This document shows positions 33,198 to 45,076 of a stretch of 64,000 nt of DNA, piece by piece. A program made the position numbers and the translations under genes. Numbering within the stretch: position 1 is the first letter of the stretch; every line of letters begins with the position of its first letter. The DNA is from Spongilla lacustris (lineage: Eukaryota; Porifera; Demospongiae; Spongillida; Spongillidae): the NCBI GenBank assembly GCA_949361645.1, contig OX442415.1:29182562-29246561 (forward strand), in the 5' to 3' direction. The notes beneath the pieces are model-generated. The model searched no databases. It saw only the letters and a program-made list of their open reading frames with translations, and was not told the DNA's origin.

Positions 33198-34352
33198 TAA
33201 AAATATGTACGTGGGGACGAGATCAAACCTTGATCTCGTCCATTATAATACATGTACCGTCGGGCAGTAATTCGAACTAGCCAAATGAGATGAGATATCC
33301 CTCATCACGTGTCATGACGACGGACAGCTCCAGCTACAAATCAAAGTTAGTTCGCTTAGTGCATTTCCAACGAGCTGGTTTCTTGCATCAATCTCTCTGA
33401 GCTGATATAATTTGCCGCGATCGTACTTGTAGGCCTAAGCCTACTTTGGTATTTTCAAAACTCGCGATGGTGAAATGGAGGCTGCATGGCTGGTGGTGCG
33501 TAAACGTCTATTCTTTTGGCATCAAGCGCGATGTGTACAACTGTAGGTAGACCTCAGCGTGGCCACGCTTACTTAGGTCGGGACACGCCCAACTAGGTAT
33601 GTGGTTAGGCCAAGCGATTTAGGCCTATGTAGGTAGCTGTGGTTGTGTGCTGAGTGCATCTGGTGTGATGTGTGGTAGCTGTGGATGCATGCTGAGGGTA
33701 CTAATTTGGTGTAATGTGGGTAGTTGTAGTAGGGTGTCTGGTGTACTCATGAGGGCATCTGGTGTGATGGGGGTAGGTGTGTTTGTGTGATGAGGGCATC
33801 TGGTGTGATGGGGGTAGGTGTGTTTGTGTGATGAGGGCATCTGGTGTGATGGGGGTAGGGGTGTTAGTGTGATGAGGGCATCTGGTGTGATGGGGGTAGG
33901 TGTGTTTGTGTGCTGAGGGCATCTGGTATGATGGGGGTAGGTGTGTTTGTGTGCTAAGGGTATCTGGTCTGATGTGGGTAGCTGCAGGAGGGTCTCTGGT
34001 GTGATGTGTACATTTAGGTGGCTCAGTGAGCAAAGAACCTGAATAACCTAGGTATTCGGCTGGCAAATTGTCAAAACCTATTCGGAAAAATCGATTTTCA
34101 GATCCAGAAAAACCTGAAAAATCGATTAGTGTTTTAAAAGTATTCGGAAAAATCGATTTTCATTTTTCAGGGGAGGTTACACACCCTACCCTCCACCTTC
34201 CCAAGGCTGTCACCCTTTCCACCTTCCCCATGTGGATATAGTAAAAAAGTAGGTTGGTACCGCATGTATTCCTCACGTGATATATCCTTATAAGGTTCGT
34301 CTCTGTGGAACGGGTTTTTTTTTTGCTGTATTGGTAGTTTTCATTCTGCAGA

Positions 34353-34561
34353 GATGAAAAAATATATAGACACGCACAGATACAGATACGTAAGTACTAT
34401 TAGTTGCAACAACAAAAAATAGAACAAAAATACGGCTTCAGGTTTGCACGTAAGAGCATGCCCATCTTTACAAATATTAATGAAGGTAGAACAGGTGCAA
34501 AAATGTGGCTTTGCTATAGGGATTACATCCACGAACTCCTTGGGGTAGAATTAGCAATATA
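34353..34561 (+). other. Possible spliced transcript in SD2 copy 1
   Basis: An ATG after TTCATTCTGCAG opens MKKYIDTHRYRY and meets a GTAAGT donor. A second segment follows GGCTTCAG and ends at AATATAG|GTGAGT. The same sites exist in SD2 copy 2 (about 39045-39250). Substitutions between copies mostly change amino acids in the open frame, so a coding role is doubtful and a non-coding transcript or chance is more likely. Confidence 0.3.
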
Positions 34562-34960
34562 GGTGAGTAAGCCGGAATCGATTCACTTAAAACCAACGCA
34601 ACCAAAGCATGCAAGCCGTTCTAGAATCCATGTACATGTACATATAGGTAGCTAAAACACTCCGAACATGATCGCGCCCTACAGCTAGGGCTTAAAAAGA
34701 ATGTTGGAGCAGCCGAGTAAGCCTACTACCAAAAAAAAAAAGTACAATCGCATCTATATTGCCACCCATGCACACGCACAACAGTCGAAATCAGACGTAG
34801 GCCTACATGTGTAACAAGCTATCATGTATCGAACCATCGTTGCTAGGATTCATACCGTGGTCGGTGATTTGTGTCTTCTTGTTTGAAAACCTTCATCGCG
34901 GCAGGGCACGCACGCGGCGTTTGTCGATTTATTATTGAATATTGGTATTTACAAAGACAT

Positions 34961-35110
34961 ATGAACCTTAATGATAAACGTGATCAGGGAAGCGAGGGTA
35001 AAAGGGTCATGAACGTTAGAATATGTCACACTCCCGCCCTAATGGTTTTACTAACAGCAGTTGGTCTTTCCTTTTTGATATCTAGCTTGAATTTTCGTCA
35101 GGAAGCATAA
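34961..35110 (+). CDS. Small ORF with one hydrophobic segment, kept in both SD2 copies
   Basis: A 49-codon frame from ATG ends with a hydrophobic stretch (ALMVLLTAVGLSFLI) and stop. SD2 copy 2 has the same frame at 39639-39788 with a few replacements and no frameshift. The frame is open upstream too, so it could be a terminal exon. No family was recognised, and 150 bp staying open in recently duplicated DNA is weak evidence. Confidence 0.25.
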   Translation: MNLNDKRDQGSEGKRVMNVRICHTPALMVLLTAVGLSFLISSLNFRQEA

Positions 35111-35423
35111 ATGTCTTGAAAAACCCTCATTTTTAAAATCAAAATCCATACATGTCTATGGAAACACTGAAATTCTGATGAGGAAGCGTCAGGAAGAGGG
35201 CTAATTTTTTTGTTTAACGACAGAGGTATACCTTATGATCCTCTTCATCATAAAGTTCCTTTTCCTTGTCATGGGCATCTTTTCCTGAGTGACAGTGATC
35301 AAAAGAGTGTCATCCTCCATACATTTCAATGGACGCGTGCACGGTAATGAAACGGAAAAAACGTCATAACGCGTCAGGAATTATATATACTAATGAGGGC
35401 ATGCAATTTCTGGCCATGAGACC

Positions 35424-35851
35424 TATAGAATATACTCCATGCAACAGAGTGATCTAAATGGAAAAACGTGTTCTTTATACACACAATACCTATGGTGCTC
35501 ACGTGCATGCATGCATGCGTTCATGTAAAATGTACTTTGCATCAAAAGAAAATAAGTATATTTCATGCAGGAATTGGTATGTCATATACATGTATACCGC
35601 GAACTTCATAGTTCAATCACTGTACCATTTGATCTGCCGGACCATATTTTGTTGGTGCTTGTAAAATTGGATTGGCCGCCATGCAGGAATAGTTGATATG
35701 AACAATACATTGATTTATATCATGGCCATATGATTGTGGCCTGCGATGTGTGTGTTTGGTATATCCGCAATAAAGTGGCACCTCGGCTGGGTTGTAGGGT
35801 TTCACAATTAAGACGCAGGATGTAAAACAAATTAAAATACAACCATATCTG
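35424..35851. other. Spacer between SD2 copies
   Basis: Unduplicated sequence up to the hAT target site CATATCTG (35844-35851). No gene was recognised. Confidence 0.5.
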
Positions 35852-36763
35852 TAGGGTGTGTAACCTTTTTCATAAAACAAAATCGATTATTTCGACCATG
35901 TCCAGAAATTGTGGACATCGATGCATAACTCGGCGTACGATTGTGATTAAAAAAATCCAATTGCACCATTAAACTCACTAGGTACTTTAGAGATTTATCA
36001 CGTAATTAAAACTGCTAATTAATTTATTAAAGTATATTATTGTTATTGTCTTTTAATAAATGCATTGTATGTCTGCATGGCAGGGAAGTTAGGAATAGGC
36101 ATCTCTGTTACATAAAATCCTTCCAAACTACAGCTATCGTCGATTTTAGTGATCTAAGCATACGCATGCGCAACTCAAAACATTTAGTTGTACTCGTGCC
36201 CCTGCCATTGGATGCATTCTAGAGGTCTCGTGATCTGTTATTTAACCATTTTGATCCATTGTATAGTAGTTGGGCGTAGCCTTTTGGCGGAGGGTCGGGT
36301 ATCAAGCCTAGGCCTATACCAAGATTTGTACCCATCTGATAGTATTGTGGATATACAATGTAATAGCTCTACACTCGCTATCAATCTAATTCTTGGTATA
36401 CGCTAGTCTCGCTAGCCAGACGTACAACATCGAACTTCAACTGGATAGGCTTGAAACCCCCATAACGCGGAGTAGCTACTACATAATATGATATATAGGT
36501 GTGACTACGAGACTCGCTCGTTAAGATGCATGGGCGATTCCGTCCCTATATTATTATAATTATAATGGCCACGATGACGTCGACTGGCTTGTTTTTTGAT
36601 AATACTAGAAGTTCTCGTGGAGGTGTGTTAAGGATATTGCCTTCCACTGACTAGCTAAAGAATTAACATACGCATGCATATGGCGGCGGATATTCACAGC
36701 TGGACTCTCCACTGTGTCCTGGCCCTATTATACTGTATATCGTCGATTAATGACTGTATAACA

Positions 36764-37222
36764 CTTTGCATGAAAGATCAAAAGTACGATAAACGTCACG
36801 TCTGGAGTAAAAGCCACAGCGGTTGCCTAGAGACATTGTGTCACGTTCGCGGACCTTTGCGTAATAAAATGGCAACGCTCGTAGTCATTCCTTCCCGCTC
36901 GGACGGTGATCCTTCGGCCGATCCAGTTCCTGATCAAACTCTGCTGCCAACAGTAAGCTTGACCGAGTCTGACATACCCGGAGCCTTTTTAAATGGATGG
37001 CTTTAAAAAGGCTCTGGGTATGTCAGAATCGGTCAAACTTACTGTTGGCAGCATAGTTTGATCAGGAACTGGATCGGCCGAAGGATCAATGTCTGAGCAG
37101 ACTCCGAGCGTTGCCATTTTATTACGCAAAGGTCCGCAGACGTGACACAATGTCTCTAGGCAACCGCTGTGGTTTTTACTCCAGACGTGACGTTTATCGT
37201 ACTTCCGATCTTTCATGCAAAG
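36764..37222. mobile_element. 459-bp foldback element with ORF-containing arms
   Basis: Arms begin CTTTGCATGAAAGATC and pair over about 210 bp around a short centre (about 36985-37010). SD2 copy 1 lacks the element at 27410. Both arms keep an open frame reading PVPDQTLLPTVSLTESDIPG (left arm) or the near-identical TMLPTVSLTDSDIPRAF (right arm), preceded by MATL. It looks like a duplicated start of a coding region caught in the arms; the origin is unknown. Confidence 0.8.
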
Positions 37223-37496
37223 GGTCCATTGGCAGGCAAGGTCGCTCGCGCTCACTCCATAGCAGTCTCGTTCCCAGACCCAATATCTGCTACGAGGTTA
37301 AGTCCTGTACTCATTTCTATCCAGCTCTGCCGGAATTTTGGCTAGGGTATACAAGAAGGATGAACAGCCATAAACGTATTCGGCAGTAGGCCTGAGATGT
37401 GTGTGTTTGTTATGCCGTGTGTTCTACTTTTTTATGATTGAGCGGCTGGAAGGAAATGCACATGCACCCACACCCAAATGCAAATACCATGCACGC

Positions 37497-37528
37497 AAAT
37501 ACACACACACACACACATATACATGCAA

Positions 37529-37572
<44 letters not shown>

Positions 37573-37800
37573 GCATGCAAATACACACACACACATACAT
37601 ACACACACATGTACATGCAAATACACACACACACACATGTACATGCAAATACACACACATGTACATGCAAATACACACACACACATGTACATGCAAATAC
37701 ACACACACACATACACACACACACATACACACACACACATACACACACATACACACACATACACACACATACACACACATACACACTCACACATACACAC
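37497..37800. repeat. CA-rich minisatellite (SD2 copy 2)
   Basis: Same structure as 27700-27878 but longer, with CA runs separated by ATGTACATGCAAATA. Confidence 0.95.
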
Positions 37801-38757
37801 TTAACACAGGACTTGCATGGGCATGCAGTTGAAGAAAAGATCACATACATGCACCTGTCTATCTACTTTACTCCTACAAATACTAAAGCAATGGCACAAA
37901 AAAGGATGCCATGATGCAGCTCTGATCTGTCATCAATGAACAGATCGATGGCAGATGGCATGAAGCCTAGTGATCATGACTCATACACAATGGCAAGGAT
38001 GCTGGATAGAAACTACAAGTATGTACTAGTCCTGAGGGCCATGCATGTGAAACGTTTACATAACAGCCATAACTAATGACCACATGCCACCACCCTAATT
38101 AAATAGGTGACCACAAAGATTTTGGGTCAGCTACATTCTCTGTTAGTACATGTAATACCTTCTGAACTTTCCACATTTATCACACACATACACAACCAAT
38201 ACATAACCAAATAAATATAAATGCCACACCACAACTGTTACATTACCTATTACATACATCTGCAGAGCCATGTACATATAGCTAGACCACATAAAGCCTT
38301 CCATTTGAGTTGTTGCTGAAGTTTTTCACCAGGTGCATGTTGGAAGGGTGGCTGGCGCAGTCCATGAGATGCAAAACTTTGTGTCCAGTCCCTGGTCCAT
38401 ACCAGGTGGTCATGTAGGTAAGCCTCCTCTCCTGGCAGACAACTGGTGTCTGTGCTATGTGTACAACCAAACCAAGGAGTTTTTCTAACCAAACTAATAA
38501 AGGTGGACACCACAGGATGTGACAGTTGTAGCCACTTTAAACAATTATTCTTTGGTCCTACATCTACATGCATGTAACACGTAGATCTATCTCCTTCTAA
38601 CTGAACTTAATTTGATTCATATCCCAGTGGCTGCCTCTGGGATGTGCTATCAAATTCCTCATCTCTAGGGTCAAGGCCCTACATGTATTATCTTTTCCCA
38701 ACTGTTCCACAAGGATATCTCCCATCCACCTTCACAAGGCACTCTCTCCTCTACCTC

Positions 38758-38896
38758 CACAAGGCTATCTCACAAGGCTACCTCCCTCCACCTTCACAAA
38801 ACTACCTCCCTCCACCTTCACAAAACTACCTCCCTCCACCTTCACAAAACTACCTCCCTCCACCTTCACAAAACTACCTCCCTCCACCTTCACAAG
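38758..38896. repeat. 24-bp minisatellite (SD2 copy 2)
   Basis: About five units of CTCCCTCCACCTTCACAAAA plus CTAC, the intact counterpart of the array at 29706-29844. Confidence 0.93.
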
Positions 38897-41870
38897 GGTG
38901 TCACCCTTTCCCCCTTCCACATGTGGATATAGTAAAAAAGTAGGTTGTTACCGCATGTATTCCTCACGTGATATATCCTTATAAGATTCGTCTCTGTGGA
39001 ACGGTTTTTTTTTTTTGCTGTATTGGTAGTTTTCATTCTGCAGAGATGAAAAAATATATAGACACGCACAGATACAGATACGTAAGTACTATTAGTTGCA
39101 ACAAAAAAATAGAACAAAAATATGGCGTCAGGTTTGCACGTAAGGACATGCCCATCCTTACAAATATTAATGAAGGTAGAGCAGGTGCAAAAATGTGGCT
39201 TTGCTATAGGGATTACATCCACGAACTCCTTGTGGTAGAATTGGCAATATAGGTGAGTAAGCCGGAATCGAATCGTTTAAAACCAACGCAACCAAAACAA
39301 GCCGTTGTAGAATCCATGTACATGTACATATAGGTAGCTAAAACACTCCAAACATGATCGCGCCCTACAGCTAGGGCTTAAAAAGAATGTTGGAGCAGCC
39401 GAGTAGGCCTACTACCAAAAAAAAAGTACAATCGCATCTATATTGCCACCCATGCACACGCACAACAGTCGAAATCAGACGCACATGTGTAACAAGCTAT
39501 CAAGTATCGAACGTTCGTTGCTAGGATTCATACCGTGGTCGGTGATTTGTGTCTTCTTGTTTGAAAACCTTCATCGCGGCAGGGCACGCACGCGGCGTTT
39601 GTCGATTTATTATTGAATATTGGTATTTACAAAGACATATGAACCTTAATGATAAAAGTGATCAGGGAAGCGAGGGTAAAAGGGTCATGAACGTTAGAAT
39701 ATGTCACACTCCAGCCCTAATGGTTTTACTAACAGCAGTTAGTCTTTCCTTTTTGATATCTAGCTTGGATTTTCGTCAGGAAGCATAAATGTCTTGAAAA
39801 ACCCTCATTTTAAAAATCAAAATCCATACATGTCTATGGAAACACTGAAATTCTGATGAGGAAGCGTCAGGAAGAGGGCTAATTTTTTTGTTTAACGACA
39901 GAGGTATACCTTATGATCCTCTTCATCATAAAATTCTTTTTCCTTGTCATGGCATCTTTTCCTGAGTGACAGTGATCAAAAGAGTGTCATCCTCCATACA
40001 TTTCAATGGACGCGTGCACGGTAATGAAACGGGAAAAACGTCATAACGCGTCAGGAATTAGTAATGAAGGCATGCAATTTCTGGCCATGCTACGAAAAAA
40101 AGTCCAATCGATTTTTCAGGTTTATAGCAACTTGCAAATCGGTTATTAGAAACATTAAATCGATTTTGGCGAATAATGCACTATTAATTTGCCAACGATT
40201 ACCTAGGTTTTTCCAGGTTTTTTCAGGTTTTTCCGATTTTTGATATTGGCACTATAAATCAAGTCTATACACGTATACCCTGTTTTATTGCTTATCAGCT
40301 GCTTGTGCCAACTTTAAATCATTAAAGCTACTGTTTTTAAAAAATACACGTCCCCTATAAGATAGCATCCCCATGGACTGGGAACGAGGTACATTACGCC
40401 ACACCCACTAGTGGGAATTATAGGTGTTTTTAATCAGCAGGCCTGCCAAGTTTGCTTTGATAGCTTGCTTGAGCTTGGGTGATCTTGCGGGAGATTGAGC
40501 AATTTTAGGGTTGTCAAGCGTGAGCACCAAATATGATCAACTTTCCGCTTTGGAATTAACAGCCGCGCGCTACTCTATCACAGGTGATAACAAAAAAGCC
40601 TCTTACTTTCAAAAATACGTCCATCAAGAACGTCTAAAATGTTCCTTTCAGGTACAAAGTGCCTGAAACGCGTATAATTCCCATCCGTCGCCATTGACTG
40701 TTATAATCCAATGTTCGAACAGCATGCCCCTCAATTAATAATTCGATAGATACTGAGCAGATGCCAGAACCAGCTAGAAACCTCGTGTTGGAGCTCCACG
40801 TATATGAAAAATTAAAGCCGCCAATTAAGACATGTACGATATTCAGAATGTCATTGCCGAACGTCTGGAAAAGAGCCAGTGTACCTACGTATACTTGAAT
40901 TTAACACCTGTCACCTGTGCAAAAGACTTAAGAGTCTGTAGCGCGTTTGATTAACGCACATGTACTATAATTCAGAGATCGAGCGCGAACGTATTTAAAA
41001 TACCGTGCCCACTGTGCAGTGTGTACACCGCGTATTTTGAGGGAGGGCAGTGTTCATTACCAACTTTAGCCGGGTCCCCAGACTATTATTAATTAATCCG
41101 TTATTAATAAGCCTTTGTAATACTGCAGGCGGGAAAGCAGAGGGCATAGAAAAAGGGGTAATCGATTTCTTACCGATTTCTGCATATGAAGGAAACGAAT
41201 ATCGACTAATCGCGACTAAGAAAAACAGAATCGGTTATTTCGACTAAAGGAAATTCTGAAATCGGTAACCTGCTATTCTACTAAATGCATAGTCGACCGA
41301 ATAGGTAATCGCGAATAATCGATTAACCTACAAAACCTGGAAATCGGTTACACACCCTACATATCTGCACTGACTGCACATGTCATGATATATAGAACAT
41401 GCTGATTTCGTATATTAGTCGATGTATGATATTAATCAACAGCGAAAGGCTACTGAGTTGCTTTAATTTCTAGTCCAGAGTGAACTTATAGATTCACTAT
41501 GCACTAGCTCTACAGGGAGAGGGACACTTATCCAATTGGTATCAGATCCGGAAGGAGAAGGGAAAACTGCATGACGCGGCCCGCGGAGTGCGGAGTGTGC
41601 ATGATAAAAGTATATACAAGTATATCTGTTGAGTTTTAGTTTTGGGCATTCGGTACAGTACATTATGTTATGCCTCTTGAAAGGTCATCTTGGAAACGTT
41701 AATTGGTTGGGGTTTTCTTCGGAATCGTTCCAACTTAAGTTACTTAAAACCTCATTCATATAGAACTATAGGAAGAATTCTTAAGAAAAATTTATAGCTG
41801 AACATCATAGTATACGCCACGAAGCCCTGCCAATTCGAATTCTGCTTAAATGGTTTCGATATCATTAGGG

Positions 41871-42155
41871 CAGTGGCGTTACTGGTGTAGAAACATATCA
41901 AAGATTGATATCAGTGGCGGGTGCGGGAGGGGGATGTGCCCCCGCCCGCGCGGAGCGCGGAAGCTTTTGAAGCTGCCTTATGAAACTTCATGGTCGCACA
42001 TGCATAGTTGCATTTAAAAATATTACATATAAGGTACAGGCCCCTTTCCTCCCCCCCACCCAACTTTATGATTAGGGAAGGGGGGGGGGGGGGGGGCCAT
42101 GCCCCCCTCCTCCCCCCCCCCCCCCCCCCCCCCCCCCCCGCTTCTTACGCCACTG
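41871..42155. mobile_element. Possible hAT5-like element
   Basis: CAGTGGCGTTAC at the left and TTACGCCACTG at the right form short inverted ends around a G/C-run-rich interior with a 28-bp poly-C tract (42112-42139), as in the other members. The flanks (TAGGG, TATAGGG) do not give a clean 5-bp duplication. Confidence 0.5.
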
Positions 42156-42351
42156 TATAGGGCGACAACACCCATGCATCACAATTAAGGGATGCTACAT
42201 GCATATGTGATGTATACACCATTCCACCAAACCTATATATAGGCATGCACGATTGCTTTGCTATATAATTAAGGCATTATTGCCAGCTGCCATATGTTTT
42301 CGATTCCTTGCATGTATATTATAAACATATATACCCCTTGCAGCGCAGAAG

Positions 42352-42458
42352 AACGTTTTCCCGCTTGATTCGCGCCAATGATATAATCACCGCCTTCCCA
42401 TTCACTGAGCGGGACGCGATTTGCCAAAATCATTGGCGCGAATCAAGCGGGAAAACGT
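42352..42458. repeat. Perfect 30-bp inverted repeat with 47-nt loop
   Basis: ACGTTTTCCCGCTTGATTCG (continuing CGCCAATGAT) is repeated inverted at 42429-42458. Each arm carries TTTTCCCGC, the consensus for E2F binding, and the arm end is ATTGGCGCG. It could be a foldback element or a paired promoter motif. Confidence 0.85.
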
Positions 42459-43479
42459 GCCCGTAGTTTGTTCAACTGTATTTTCGTAACGGATGATATA
42501 GAAATAAACGAACAGAACAAATCAATAGCTACGGGACTCTTCTATGTACATGTGCAACCCGAATTTGACCCGTTTTCAACACTCGTACGTGGAGAAATGA
42601 GGAATTCTAACCCGCGGGGTTAACGATTGTTGTATCCACGGCACGGAAAATGTGTATATCACAAAAATCGATTTTCACAGAGAGAAATGGTGTGGGATCA
42701 AGTGTACGAAATTTGAAATGAAAATGTAGTACCGTCGCGAAGATGTGTTGTTTAGTACAACGTGCAATTTTTATAGTGATAAAATTATAACCCCACAAGC
42801 CCGATTTTGCTGGACACTGTCCCATATATCTTTGCCACAATAGAAGTCCAATGTTAACTGACATGCACTGACATCCATACAAAAAAGGTGGATATATACA
42901 ATCAAGATGCCCCATGGCAAGTCTCCAAAAATTCACCCTGTTGCTATAAAGTATGTGATACATGCATGATGTAATGTCCACTAATACATGTATATATACG
43001 AAATCATTCTTTCGTGTTGTATATCTCCATGACTGCGATAAGTCGCTCCTCCTCCTTAAATTTCCTTGTATTTATTATTGACAATACAAAGCCAGACTGT
43101 GATGGACATATAAACCTATAGCTACGCATTGACCAACACCCCCATGCATGCAGCGCAGTGACCATGCAGATCTAGATTCGCCATTTGCTGTTGCCCAAAA
43201 CGATCATCAATACATGTATATATACTGCATGCAGTTGAGATGTTTACAGCATATTAAAAAGTGTCAAGTTCTTCCTTGGAGTCAGAAGCCCTCAGTTAAT
43301 TCCCCCATTTCCAAGAAAAAATTCCGTGTGGCCACATTAAAACCAAAGACTGATATGGTTGTTTTGTTTTACATCATACATGATGTGCACTATCAACTTT
43401 TATTGATAAAGGTGTCGATGCGGGCAAACACATACGTACACACATGATCAATCGCATGCAGGCCGCGCAATTATATGGC

Positions 43480-43526
43480 CATATTGCTATACGTGTATAA
43501 GACTCTTATACACGTATAGCAATATG
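43480..43526. repeat. 47-bp palindrome
   Basis: CATATTGCTATACGTGTATA plus AGA pairs perfectly with its inverse around a single central base. Confidence 0.9.
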
Positions 43527-43700
43527 ACTGGCGGACGTAATTTTACAGCGATAGAACTAATAGATACACGCATGCCGGGCATGCATGCAACGGACGTGTA
43601 TATGATGCATATAGGTCCGTATACCATACTAACTATTTACCGGCATACATGAAAGCATGCCGTGCACGTGAGTATACGGGCCATGTCTTGTACATGCATG

Positions 43701-43710
43701 TATATATAAA
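43701..43710 (+). promoter_or_regulatory. TATA box of the TIL-like gene
   Basis: TATATATAAA lies 65 bp upstream of the ATG at 43775, leaving room for a 5' UTR of about 35-40 nt. Assignment is by position and sequence only. Confidence 0.5.
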
Positions 43711-43774
43711 GAACACGCGCTTTTTCATTTAGATCCCTCTGCTGAAGCGGTGGTATAGCTTCAGGCCAATCAAA

Positions 43775-44365
43775 ATGTCTATGATCAAGTTGGTCACCAT
43801 GTTCGGAATCTTCAACGTCATTTTCTTGCAAGCTCAGGGAGGCAAGCAAAATTTATTACGTACACTTATAACACAACATGTATGTAACACAGCTCAGCAT
43901 CGCTGTCTAGTCCCGGGCCAAGTGTTCAAGCATTGCGTCGATTGCCCTCGCAACCCAGCTACCTGCGAGGGCCGCGCCTCCGGATGCAGTATGGATTGTG
44001 TACCTGGATGCGAGTGCCCTACCGAACAAGTACTCGATGAACAGAATAAAAGATGCGTGTTTGAGGAGCAATGTCCACTTCTATGTCAGTTGATTTCGTA
44101 TATGTATCTACTTTTGTTTTTTTTAATATGCATGCATGTTTGATCTTAACACATGCATGCAGCCTGTCCAATCCCGGGCCAAGTGTTCAAGCCGCAAGGT
44201 GTCAACTGCCCTGGCAATCCAGCGACGTGTGAGAACCCTTTTCCCGCCTGCCCTTTTACGATTGAACCTGGATGCGAGTGCCCTACTGGACAAGTAATCG
44301 ATGAAGAAAATAACAGATGCGTGTTTTTGAGGCAATGTCCACCACGACCAAGAAGTTCGATTTAG
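43775..44365 (+). CDS. Secreted two-module TIL-like cysteine-rich protein
   Basis: Three exons (43775-43841, 43893-44084, 44163-44365) join in phase 1 to give about 153 codons. Exon 1 encodes a signal peptide (MSMIKLVTMFGIFNVIFLQA). Exons 2 and 3 each encode a module with eight cysteines, ending GCECPTEQVLDEQNKRCVFE in the first and GCECPTGQVIDEENNRCVFL in the second. The GC-C-C-P-x-G-x-V ... CV ... C pattern is that of trypsin-inhibitor-like domains, which usually have ten cysteines, so this is a variant. Intron 1 (51 bp) uses a GC donor (GAG|GCAAGC). The start at 43775 has an in-frame ATG two codons later. It is a paralogue of the minus-strand gene at 25519-26340. A protease-inhibitor or structural matrix role is inferred. 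Confidence 0.85.
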
Positions 44366-45076
44366 AAAGCCGCGTACATGTTAATGCACAATGTAGATAT
44401 TGCACTGATTAGCGCAAACCGTCATGTTAGCTGCATGGTTTTATAGAGATGCATAAATCATACACGCGTGGAATTAAATTTGCACTCATTTGCACTCATT
44501 CTAACTTAATTGCTCGGCCTGGTGTCATCCAACCTTTTAATTCTAGATCATGGACGCATTTCGCAGCCTCTGCAGCCATACAATCACAATCAGCATGCAG
44601 TACAGATCTCCGCAGGGCCATAGCCATTTGTATCATTGCCGTGAATCATCATGCACTTTAAGGTGACAGTATAGATGAACTGGGATAGCTCTCATGCATG
44701 GTCAGGCCGTTTCCCTTAAACTTTTCATACTGCCATCTTTGATGGTGGCTCAAATTTTGTAGTTAATGAATGACCTGATGCAGAGTGACGATTGCATCTA
44801 GGAGTTAAGGTCGTCCAACTTTCTGCGATGTCAAATGTCCTGACACATTTTCAACCTCATAAGCACGGCACTTATGGGCGCAAATGAGCAAAACGTGCTA
44901 TATAACTGTTCCCAAAGTCACCTACCCATTTGGAAATTTGAATTGTATTAAAACACTAAGCTCTAACAGGAAGTATGTGAATGTTTATCAAAGCTACTCA
45001 ACAGTACACCCACCTACAACACCAAATATTTTTTTTACAAACATGCAGTATAAATTTGCATGAAACAACCAAGTCA
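44366..45076. other. No gene recognised
   Basis: 3' flank of the TIL-like gene, AT-rich, with a two-copy TTTGCACTCA repeat at about 44479-44500. Confidence 0.45.

Larger units (their letters stand above)
29845..34188. mobile_element. hAT-type element, 4.3 kb, with nested insertions
   Basis: Starts TAGGGTGTGTAACC and ends GTTACACACCCTA, with CCCTCCAC duplicated on both sides (29837-29844 and 34189-34196). SD2 copy 2 lacks the element. Both ends contain repeats of TATTCGGAAAAATCGATT. No hAT transposase ORF survives. Nested within it are a palindrome (30130-30233), a MITE (30513-30684), two PIF/Harbinger-like elements (30895-32300 and 32317-33197), a degenerate GATGAGGGCATCTGGTGTGA satellite (about 33650-34010) and a repeat shared with 20070-20200. 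Confidence 0.88.
26364..35423. repeat. Segmental duplication SD2, copy 1 (interrupted by insertions)
   Basis: Direct copy of 35897-40098. The edges are CATGTCCAGAAATTGTGGAC (left) and TTTCTGGCCATG (right). Copy 1 carries three insertions absent from copy 2: a 121-bp palindrome (27014-27134), an 847-bp element (28161-29007) and a 4.3-kb hAT element (29845-34188). Copy 2 carries one insertion absent here (36764-37222). Apart from these the copies look very similar. Confidence 0.92.
35897..40098. repeat. Segmental duplication SD2, copy 2 (inside a hAT element)
   Basis: Direct copy of 26364-35423 without the three later insertions found there. Includes the CA minisatellite (37497-37800), the 24-bp minisatellite (38758-38896) and the small ORF 39639-39788. 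Confidence 0.92.
35852..41359. mobile_element. Complete hAT-type element carrying SD2 copy 2
   Basis: Starts TAGGGTGTGTAACC and ends GTTACACACCCTA, flanked by perfect 8-bp repeats CATATCTG (35844-35851 and 41360-41367). After only 45 bp of element sequence, SD2 copy 2 begins (35897) and runs to 40098. The remaining 1.26 kb is hAT-like, with AATCGATTTT-rich subterminal repeats. No transposase ORF was seen, so it is non-autonomous. The ends are the same family as 29845-34188. Confidence 0.88.
41368..43700. other. Intergenic region with palindromes and a possible hAT5-like element
   Basis: No gene recognised. Contains a candidate CAG...CTG element (41871-42155), an E2F-like hairpin (42352-42458) and a 47-bp palindrome (43480-43526). 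Short ORFs here have no motifs. Confidence 0.5.

Noticed and set aside
37401..37914. Several ORFs over 100 codons rich in His/Thr or Cys/Val
   Set aside because: Translations of the CA minisatellite in all frames; same at 27591-27997.
41871..42155. Clean 5-bp target duplication for this CAG...CTG element
   Set aside because: The flanks TAGGG and TATAG do not match; listed only as a possible element.
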